A stretch of 6,090 nucleotides of DNA from Gemmatimonadota bacterium (GTDB lineage: Bacteria > Gemmatimonadota > Gemmatimonadetes > Gemmatimonadales > Gemmatimonadaceae). How positions within the stretch are numbered: the first letter of the stretch is position 1; every line of letters begins with the position of its first letter. Location of the stretch: contig JAOUHR010000128.1 of the NCBI GenBank assembly GCA_029884515.1, positions 1 through 6,090 of the forward strand. Direction: 5' to 3'. Both the position numbers and the translations under genes were made by a program. This document shows, piece after piece, positions 1-4,556 of this stretch. The notes under the pieces are model-generated. The model worked only from the letters and a program-made list of their open reading frames with translations, was not told the origin of the DNA and ran no database searches.

Positions 1-463
1 TGATCTCCACGCCGCGCGCCTGCGCGGCGAGCTGTGCTCCGGAGAGCGCGGCGCCCGAGGATTGTGGGTCCGCCGCATCCACGATCAGCTGGGCCCGGGC
101 CGGCACGCCGCGTGCGATGCGCGTCTGGTAGTCGGGCGGGATCACGAGCGCCGCCGATGCACGCCCGCTCTCGATCTCGGCGCGGAGCGCCTTCGCGTCG
201 GCCACGTCGCCGACGATGCGGAACACGTCCGTGTTCATGAGCGTCTGGGCCAGCAGCCGGCTCTCGGCCGTGCGCGACTCGTCCAGCACCACGGTGGGCA
301 GGTGGCGCACGTCGGTCTGGATCGCGTAGCCGAAGAGGAGGAGTTGGATCGCGGGGAGCATCGTCATCATCCCCAGCGTGAGCCGGTCGCGGCGCATCTG
401 GATGAACTCCTTCCAGAGCATCGGCCAGAAGCGTGAGTCCGCGATGCGGCGCCGGAGCGTCAT
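1..463 (-). CDS. ABC-2 type export permease, YbhS/YbhR-like (3' part missing)
   Basis: This is the N-terminal 154 residues of an ABC-2 family membrane permease, which forms the transmembrane pore of an exporter in the inner membrane. The reading frame is open from an ATG at 461-463 to the window edge, so it is cut by the window and not broken. The N-terminus shows the family pattern: a cytoplasmic segment with WKEF and QMRRDRLT (about residues 17-29), then a first membrane helix around residues 30-48 ending in LLLFGYAIQTD. A large extracytoplasmic region follows, starting VRHLPTVVLDESRT and including ALVIPPDY (about 105-112). Family members are usually about 370 residues, so more than half lies outside. 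The start overlaps the stop of the ATPase gene as ATGA, which indicates translational coupling. It should pair with that ATPase, and a second permease probably follows beyond the edge, as in ybhS-ybhR. The transported substrate cannot be told from the sequence. Confidence 0.93.
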   Translation of the reverse strand, partial: MTLRRRIADSRFWPMLWKEFIQMRRDRLTLGMMTMLPAIQLLLFGYAIQTDVRHLPTVVLDESRTAESRLLAQTLMNTDVFRIVGDVADAKALRAEIESGRASAALVIPPDYQTRIARGVPARAQLIVDAADPQSSGAALSGAQLAAQARGVEI

Positions 464-1251
464 ACGTGCGCCTCGTCCTTCTTCTGGAGCGTGATGAAGA
501 CGTCCTCGATGGTGGGCTCGTTGAACTGCTTGGTGATCTCGCTTGGCGTGCCGACGCCGATGAGGTGACCCCTCGAGAGGAAGGCGAGCCGCTGGCAGCG
601 CTCGGCCTCGTCCATGTAGTGGGTGGTGACGAGGATCGTCGTGCCCTTGCCCGCCAACTCGTAGATCGTCTCCCAGAACCGCCGGCGCGCCGCCGGGTCC
701 ACGCCGGCGGTCGGTTCATCGAGGAACAGCATCTCGGGACGGTGGGCCGTCGCGCACGCCAGCGCGAGACGCTGCTTCCACCCGCCGGAGAGCGTGCCGG
801 CGAGTTGGTCGCGCCGCTGGTTGAAGCCGAGGTCGCTCAGGTGTGCGTCGAGGCGCTCGGCGCGCGCCTTCCCGTGGAGCCCGTAGACGGTCGCGTAGAA
901 GCGGAGGTTCTCCTCCACCGTGAGGTCGTCGTAGAGTCCGTAGCGCTGCGACATGTAACCGATCTTCCGCCGGATGGTCTCGCTCTCCGTTGTGATGTCG
1001 TGCCCCACCACGCGCGCCCATCCCGCGGTGGGCTTCATCAGGCCGCAGAGCATCCTGATGGTGGTCGTCTTTCCCGAGCCGTTGGGCCCGAGCATGCCGA
1101 ACACCTCCCCGCGCGCGATGGTGAGGTCGAGCGACTCCACGGCCACGAGTGACCCGAACTCCTTGCGGAGCTGGTGCGTCTCCACGGCGACGCCACCGTT
1201 CGCCGTGGGCGGGGGCGGGGTGAAGGCCGCGGGCGCGCCTTCGGCGCTCAT
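460..1251 (-). CDS. ABC exporter ATP-binding protein, YbhF-like single domain
   Basis: This 263-residue protein is the ATPase that powers the export complex from the cytoplasmic face of the inner membrane. All nucleotide-binding motifs are visible: Walker A GPNGSGKTT (55-63), Q-loop Gln102 in YMSQRYGLYDDLT, signature LSGGWKQ (154-160), Walker B MLFLDEP (174-180) and the H-loop His211 in TTHYMDEAE. The C-terminal EPTIEDVFITL (245-255) is typical of ABC-2 drug exporters. The ATG at 1249-1251 was chosen because the frame further upstream is only the shadow of the adaptor gene; it sits 7 bp after the adaptor's stop. The first 20 or so residues are Pro/Ala-rich and probably disordered, so a slightly later start is possible. 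The E. coli counterpart YbhF carries two fused nucleotide-binding domains. This one has a single domain and should act as a dimer. Its stop overlaps the permease start by 4 bp. Confidence 0.95.
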   Translation of the reverse strand: MSAEGAPAAFTPPPPTANGGVAVETHQLRKEFGSLVAVESLDLTIARGEVFGMLGPNGSGKTTTIRMLCGLMKPTAGWARVVGHDITTESETIRRKIGYMSQRYGLYDDLTVEENLRFYATVYGLHGKARAERLDAHLSDLGFNQRRDQLAGTLSGGWKQRLALACATAHRPEMLFLDEPTAGVDPAARRRFWETIYELAGKGTTILVTTHYMDEAERCQRLAFLSRGHLIGVGTPSEITKQFNEPTIEDVFITLQKKDEAHV

Positions 1252-1258
1252 CTGGCGC

Positions 1259-2239
1259 TCACGGGATCGGACGTGCCAGTCGCACGGTGACGGGGAGGCC
1301 GGCCTTGAGCATCTCCGTCGTGTCACGGAATTCCGCGCGCACTCCGAACAGGAGGTCGGCACGCTCCTTCTCCGTGAGCGCGACACGCGGCGTGTACTCG
1401 GCCTCGCTCGAGACCTCACGCACCACGCCGCTGATCGGGCGGTCGGGGAAGGCGTCAAGCGTGGCGGTGAGCGTCGCCCCCGGCCGGACGAGCGGGAGCA
1501 CGGACTGTCCGACATAGATGCGCACCCATTGCCGTCCTGTCTCGGCGAGCACGAGGGCCGTCGCCCCCACGGGCAGCACCTCGCCGGGTTCGGCGCGCCG
1601 CGTGATCACGCGACCGCTCACTGGCGCGAGGAGCACGAGGTCGCGCGCCGTGGCGTCGGCGACCGCGAGGGCGGCCTCGGCGGCGGTGAAGTCCGCACGG
1701 CGGGCGGCGACCTGCTCGGGGCGCGTCCCCTCTCGGAGCAGGTCGAGCTGGGCAGCGGCCGCATCGCGCCGTGCGGCCGCGATCGATGCGGCGGCGCGGG
1801 CCGCCTCGAACTGCTGGGCCGACGCGAAGTCGCGCTCGGCGAGGGGCGTGAGGCGCGTGACGTCCGACGCCGTGCGCGCCGCCTCGGCCGAGAGCGCCGC
1901 GAGGTTCGCCTCGGCCGCCGCGATCTCCGCCTGCCGCGGGCCGCGCACCGCGTCGGCGAGCACGGCGCGCGCGGAGGCGACATGCGCGACGAGCTGCGCA
2001 CGGGTCGCGGCCAGGGTGGGCTGCACGAGCACGACCAAGGTGTCGCCCGCGCGCACCCGGTCGCCCTCCTCCACGAGCACGCGCTCGACGCGACCGAGCG
2101 AGGTGGCGGCGATCGCCGTTTCGGTGAACTCGACGGTGCCGGTGGCCTCGATGGTGTCCGAGGACGCGGCACCGCACGCGGCGGCGACGAGGAGGAAGGC
2201 CAGGAGCGGCGGGCGGGTCTGAGGATCGCTGAGGGTCAT
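1259..2239 (-). CDS. HlyD/YbhG-type periplasmic adaptor (membrane fusion protein), probable lipoprotein
   Basis: This 326-residue periplasmic adaptor would link the inner-membrane ABC exporter to an outer-membrane channel. Residues 10-22 form a short hydrophobic signal ending LLVAAAC, with Cys22 as a plausible lipidation site. The two halves of a biotinyl/lipoyl-like domain are at about 45-73 (LGRVERVLVEEGDRVRAGD) and 202-230 (APVSGRVITRRAEPGEVLPVG). Between them lies an Ala-rich coiled-coil hairpin of about 120 residues. It contains two similar segments, RGPRQAEIAAAEANL (99-113) and EGTRPEQVAARRADF (170-184), as seen in the YbhG family. A beta-barrel region follows, with SSEAEYTPRVALTEKER (277-293) resembling the conserved SEAE(Y/F)TPR stretch of YbhG-like adaptors. 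The ATG overlaps the repressor stop as ATGA, which fixes the start and implies coupling. The lack of a long N-terminal anchor makes lipid anchoring likely but unproven. No outer-membrane partner gene is in the window. Confidence 0.93.
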   Translation of the reverse strand: MTLSDPQTRPPLLAFLLVAAACGAASSDTIEATGTVEFTETAIAATSLGRVERVLVEEGDRVRAGDTLVVLVQPTLAATRAQLVAHVASARAVLADAVRGPRQAEIAAAEANLAALSAEAARTASDVTRLTPLAERDFASAQQFEAARAAASIAAARRDAAAAQLDLLREGTRPEQVAARRADFTAAEAALAVADATARDLVLLAPVSGRVITRRAEPGEVLPVGATALVLAETGRQWVRIYVGQSVLPLVRPGATLTATLDAFPDRPISGVVREVSSEAEYTPRVALTEKERADLLFGVRAEFRDTTEMLKAGLPVTVRLARPIP

Positions 2240-2952
2240 GTGCCGTGCCTGCGGCGCCCCTTGGGGCGTACGCGGGTCTTGGGTGGAGTCACGGAACTCG
2301 TGCGCGATGCGGTCGCACGGGTGCGCACCGGCGCAAGCGCCGCAAGCGTGAAATCGGCCACGTGCTCGGCGAAGGCATCGGACGTGCCCGCGGGGAGCGG
2401 CTTGCCGTCGGCGAGGAGGATCTCCACCGCGGGCCGAGCGAAGTGGAAGTAGGCCGTCTGCCCGACGAGTGAGATGGCGACGAAGCGCGGGTCGAGGTCG
2501 TCGCGGAAGATGCCCGCGCGCTGTCCTTCGACGATGCTGGCGTGGAGCCGCGCGAAGGTGGTGGCAGCGAGATGGCGGAAGGCGGACTGCGCGTGCCGCG
2601 CGTCGAAGTCGATCAACTCGCGTCCGAGGAGCTTCCGGAAGCGTGGCTCCGACTCGAAGGTGGCCGCCTGGCGGCGGGCGAAGGCGCGGACGCGTTCGGC
2701 CGGCGTGTCGTCGCCTCCGACGCTGGGCGCGACGGCGGCGACGATGCGCCCGATGAAGCGCGTGACCACGGCGCCGTAGAGCGCCTCCTTGTCGGCGAAG
2801 TAGTAGTAGAGGAGGGCGCTGTTCACGCCCGCATCGGCGGCGATCTGCTTGATGGTGGTCGCGTCGAAGCCCTGCCGCGCGAAGCGATCCTCGGCGGCGT
2901 CGAGGATCGCGGTCCGGGACTCGGGAGCAGGTGCGGTGGCGCGCGCAGGCAT
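2236..2952 (-). CDS. TetR family repressor, CecR-like, first gene of the export operon
   Basis: This 238-residue TetR-family regulator is expected to repress its own operon until a ligand, probably an exported compound, binds. The N-terminal DNA-binding domain is clear: TAILDAAEDRFARQGFDATT, then the helix-turn-helix IKQIAADAGVNSALLYYYFADKEALY (about 34-59). The ligand domain follows, with FRKLLGRELIDFDARH and GQTAYFHFARPAVEILL, resembling CecR (YbiH). From residue 210 the C-terminus is strongly basic with no acidic residue, ending KGRRRHGT, which is unusual. The ATG at 2950-2952 was preferred over the upstream ATG at 2977-2979, because the longer form would place the palindromic operator inside the coding sequence. 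No Shine-Dalgarno precedes the chosen ATG, and the candidate promoter would start transcription almost at it. The downstream neighbours are the adaptor, ATPase and permease. Cognate ligand unknown. Confidence 0.93.
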   Translation of the reverse strand: MPARATAPAPESRTAILDAAEDRFARQGFDATTIKQIAADAGVNSALLYYYFADKEALYGAVVTRFIGRIVAAVAPSVGGDDTPAERVRAFARRQAATFESEPRFRKLLGRELIDFDARHAQSAFRHLAATTFARLHASIVEGQRAGIFRDDLDPRFVAISLVGQTAYFHFARPAVEILLADGKPLPAGTSDAFAEHVADFTLAALAPVRTRATASRTSSVTPPKTRVRPKGRRRHGT

Positions 2953-2955
2953 GCC

Positions 2956-2977
2956 GTTAACTAATCGCCCAGTTAAC
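2956..2977. promoter_or_regulatory. Probable TetR-family operator (perfect inverted repeat)
   Basis: GTTAACT at 2956-2962 and its exact reverse complement AGTTAAC at 2971-2977 are separated by 8 nt, giving a 22-bp palindrome. It is AT-rich in an otherwise very GC-rich window and lies 3 bp upstream of the chosen repressor start. Size, symmetry and position are those expected of an autoregulatory TetR-family operator. It covers the spacer and -10 region of the candidate repressor promoter. The repeat is seen directly; binding by the adjacent repressor is inferred. Confidence 0.8.
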
Positions 2978-2986
2978 ATCGGTCAA
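2958..2986 (-). promoter_or_regulatory. Candidate promoter of the repressor-exporter operon
   Basis: On the minus strand TTGACC (2981-2986, 5 of 6 bases of the sigma-70 -35 consensus) is followed after exactly 17 bp by TAGTTA (2958-2963), a weak -10 element. Transcription would start about 7 nt further, at or next to the ATG at 2952, giving a leaderless or nearly leaderless mRNA. This fits the absence of a Shine-Dalgarno. The operator repeat covers the spacer and -10, so bound repressor would block polymerase. The -10 match is poor, so confidence is moderate. Confidence 0.45.
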
Positions 2987-2996
2987 GGCCTCGACC

Positions 2997-3010
2997 GGCA
3001 TATTCCCCGC
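2997..3010 (+). promoter_or_regulatory. Candidate -10 box abutting the sufE start
   Basis: GGCATATT (2997-3004) contains the -10-like hexamer CATATT, 4 of 6 matches to TATAAT, ending 6 nt before the sufE ATG. Transcription would begin at about the start codon, and no Shine-Dalgarno is present. The only -35-like hexamer upstream is TTAACA (2973-2978), inside the operator, but at 20 bp it is spaced too far for a standard promoter. The same GGCATATT box precedes the antiporter gene. Confidence 0.35.
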
Positions 3011-3514
3011 ATGAGCGTTCCTCCCCCGACCGACGCACCGGACTCCCGGTCCGAAGGCCCCACCGGCGCCGGCGAATCGCCGGCCGGACCCCTGCCCCAG
3101 GACGTCGCTCGCGTCCTCGACCGGTTCGCCGCGATGAGCCGCGAGGAGAAGATGCAGTCGCTCGTGGGCTACGCGAAGCGGCTCGAACCCCTGCCCCCAC
3201 ACCTCGCCGCCCTCGACCGCGCGGCCTTCACGGTCCCCGAGTGCCAGACCCGGGTGGACGTCTTCCCGGAGGTGCGGGACGGGCACATCCACTTCTATGC
3301 CGACGTCAACGTGCGGGAGTCGCCCACGGTGGCTGCCTTCCTCGCGATCGTCTTCGGTGCCGTGAACGACCAGCCGCCCTCCACGACCCTCGCCATCCCC
3401 GACGACTTCGTGCCGCGCATGATGCGCGGCCTCGGGCTCAGCGCCCGGGAGACCGGGCTCACGGCGATGGTGAACCGGCTCAAGCGCCATGCGCGCGAGG
3501 CCGGGCCGCCGTAG
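3011..3514 (+). CDS. sufE: SufE-like cysteine desulfuration / Fe-S cluster assembly protein
   Basis: SufE accepts persulfide sulfur from the cysteine desulfurase SufS and hands it to the SUF scaffold for Fe-S cluster assembly in the cytoplasm. The 167-residue protein shows the family core: DVLDRF-like helix (about 31-41), REEKMQSLVGYAKRLEPLPPHL (44-65), the active-site Cys78 in VPECQTRVDVF, and the C-terminal ESPTVAAFLAIVFGAVND plus GLSARETGLTAMVNRLK. The usual Gly before the catalytic Cys is Glu here (ECQTR rather than GCQSQ). Residues 1-29 are rich in Pro, Ser and Gly and probably disordered. The ATG at 3011 was chosen because it starts just before this region, and the open frame further upstream runs through the repressor gene. 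ATG codons later in the gene (for example Met42) would cut the conserved core. It is divergent from the TetR gene with a 58-bp gap, and no sufS or sufBCD lies in the window. Confidence 0.92.
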   Translation: MSVPPPTDAPDSRSEGPTGAGESPAGPLPQDVARVLDRFAAMSREEKMQSLVGYAKRLEPLPPHLAALDRAAFTVPECQTRVDVFPEVRDGHIHFYADVNVRESPTVAAFLAIVFGAVNDQPPSTTLAIPDDFVPRMMRGLGLSARETGLTAMVNRLKRHAREAGPP

Positions 3515-3563
3515 TATCATGGGCCCCGCCGAATCCGACCACCCTCCTCAATCCCATCCTGAC
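3515..3563 (+). other. Short gap between sufE and the DUF6526 gene
   Basis: This 49-bp gap begins right after the sufE stop. The stop overlaps a -10-like TAGTAT (3512-3517), but I see no matching -35. No terminator hairpin and no Shine-Dalgarno are evident before the downstream ATG at 3564, so the two genes may be co-transcribed. Confidence 0.3.
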
Positions 3564-4001
3564 ATGGCACAAGAGAAGCAGACCTACGCCAACCACACGC
3601 GCTGGTACCCGGTGTGGCACTTCTTCGCGTTCCCCGTCACCGCGATCGCCGCGCTGCACCTCACGTGGGGCGCCATCCGCGACCCCTCGACGATGCACAT
3701 CCTCTACGCGATCTATGGCTTCGCGATCGCAGCAGCCGTGTTCGCGTCGCGCGCGATGGCGATGAGGGTCCAGGATCGCCTCATCCGGCTCGAGATGCGC
3801 CTCCGCCTGAAGGAGATCGTCCCGCCGGCGCTCTTCGCCCGGTTCGGAGAACTCTCGTTGCGCCAGATCGTCGGGCTCCGCTTCGCAGGCGACGCCGAGA
3901 TGGCGGGCCTCATGGAGCGTGTCCTGAAGGGCGAGCTGACGGAGGAGAAGGCGATCAAGCAGGCCGTGAAGGACTGGCAGGGCGACTACATCCGGGCCTG
4001 A
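3564..4001 (+). CDS. DUF6526 family small membrane protein
   Basis: This 145-residue protein of unknown function matches what I recall of the DUF6526 family. Its N-terminus, QTYANHTRWYPVWHFFAFPV (6-25), has the family's NHTR(Y/W)(Y/V)P hallmark. Two membrane helices follow, at about 17-37 and 44-64, with a short loop between them. A charged, probably cytoplasmic C-terminal part follows: MAMRVQDRLIRLEMRLRLKE (65-84), then LSLRQIVGLRFAGDAE (98-112) and a helical tail ending VKDWQGDYIRA. The ATG at 3564 was preferred to the in-frame ATG at 3519 (MGPAESDHPP...), because family proteins begin shortly before the QxYxNHTR motif; the longer form would add 15 Pro/Ser-rich residues. No Shine-Dalgarno is visible at either. 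It follows sufE by 49 bp on the same strand. Its stop lies 16 bp inside the convergent gene. No biochemical role can be assigned. Confidence 0.85.
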   Translation: MAQEKQTYANHTRWYPVWHFFAFPVTAIAALHLTWGAIRDPSTMHILYAIYGFAIAAAVFASRAMAMRVQDRLIRLEMRLRLKEIVPPALFARFGELSLRQIVGLRFAGDAEMAGLMERVLKGELTEEKAIKQAVKDWQGDYIRA

Positions 4002-4492
4002 TCCGGCAAGAGGCTGGCGTGCCACGACTCCCGCGCGGGCCGCTCGAAGCCCGCGCGGAAGTCACCGGCCGTGCTGAGCGTGGTGTCGAACACCATCGTC
4101 TCGCCATGCACGTCGCCACGTGCAGCCATCTTCTCGAACTCCGCGCGCGTCACGCCATGCACGAACCCGGCACGGTCGCGGAAGAAGGCGAGCCCGCCGC
4201 CGACCATGGACGTGCCGATCCCTTCCTCCACCTCCTGCAGTGCGCGGAAGAGCCCGTCGACCGAGCACCCCGACGCGCCGGACGCGCGCTCGTCCACCGC
4301 GACCACCAGGAAGTACTCGTCGCGGAAGTCCCGCGCGCAGGTGAGGGGCGTCCCGTGCGCCGCCCAGGTGGAGAGGTAGCGGTCCACCGCCAGCAGGAGC
4401 CGCGGCGCGTCCACCTCGTCCAGCGGCGCGCGAGCGCCGAACACCCAGAGGCGGGCGTCGTCGGGCATGGAGTCGAACGGGATGAGCGGCAC
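3986..4492 (-). CDS. Conserved protein of unknown function with SGCSVD motif (Bacteroidota-type family)
   Basis: This 168-residue soluble protein has no signal peptide or membrane helix. It resembles a family I know from Bacteroidota genomes, where it is often labelled 'ABC transporter ATPase' although it has no Walker motifs. Features seen are MPDDARLWVFGA (9-20), a helix with YLSTWAAHGTPL (39-50), FRDEYFLVVAVDERASGASG (56-75) leading into CSVD (76-79), FEKMAARGDVHGETMVFD (119-136), and a C-terminal ESWH (155-158). Conserved Cys76 and Asp79 in SGCSVD are candidate functional residues. The start is GTG at 4490-4492, supported by GGAG (4498-4501) five bases upstream and by homologous N-termini that begin about this far ahead of the P-D-x-AR-x-W motif. 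An ATG at 4468 would drop that segment. It lies 64 bp after the antiporter on the same strand, so co-transcription is possible. Its last 16 bp overlap the convergent DUF6526 gene. No function is known to me. Confidence 0.88.
   Translation of the reverse strand: MPLIPFDSMPDDARLWVFGARAPLDEVDAPRLLLAVDRYLSTWAAHGTPLTCARDFRDEYFLVVAVDERASGASGCSVDGLFRALQEVEEGIGTSMVGGGLAFFRDRAGFVHGVTRAEFEKMAARGDVHGETMVFDTTLSTAGDFRAGFERPARESWHASLLPDQARM
4031..4058. repeat. 10-bp inverted repeat, possible hairpin after the DUF6526 gene
   Basis: CCGCGCGGGC (4031-4040) and its exact reverse complement GCCCGCGCGG (4049-4058) flank an 8-nt loop, starting 30 bp after the DUF6526 stop. RNA from either strand would form a strong stem. 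There is no T-run behind it, and it lies in the coding sequence of the convergent gene, so it is at best an atypical terminator and may simply reflect GC-rich codons. Confidence 0.35.
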
Positions 4493-4497
4493 GGGAT

Positions 4498-4501
4498 CTC
4501 C
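4498..4501 (-). promoter_or_regulatory. Shine-Dalgarno supporting a GTG start
   Basis: GGAG on the minus strand lies 5 nt before the GTG at 4490-4492. It is the only clear Shine-Dalgarno I found in front of a start codon in the window, and it decides for GTG over the internal ATG at 4466-4468. Confidence 0.6.
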
Positions 4502-4556
4502 ATCGCGATGACGGGCGCCACTGCCCGCCGTCGCCCAATCTAACGGGGCCCGTCGC

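Noticed and set aside
1251..1515. An 88-codon N-terminal extension of the ABC ATPase frame.
   Set aside because: It overlaps the adaptor gene in another frame, is Arg/Ser-rich without homology to ABC proteins, and a proper ATG lies 7 bp after the adaptor stop.
974..2452. A 492-codon open frame on the plus strand opposite the exporter genes.
   Set aside because: It is antisense to the ATPase, adaptor and repressor genes, all of which have clear family motifs. Its translation is low-complexity and Arg/Gly-rich with no recognisable domain, as expected from GC-rich shadow frames.
2957..3520. A 187-codon minus-strand frame opposite sufE.
   Set aside because: The plus strand encodes a recognisable SufE with its catalytic Cys; the antisense product has no family features.
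4541..4552. Short GC palindrome ACGGG-G-CCCGT between the antiporter and the SGCSVD gene, considered as a terminator.
   Set aside because: The arms are 5 bp with a single-base loop, which cannot fold as a hairpin, and no T-run follows.
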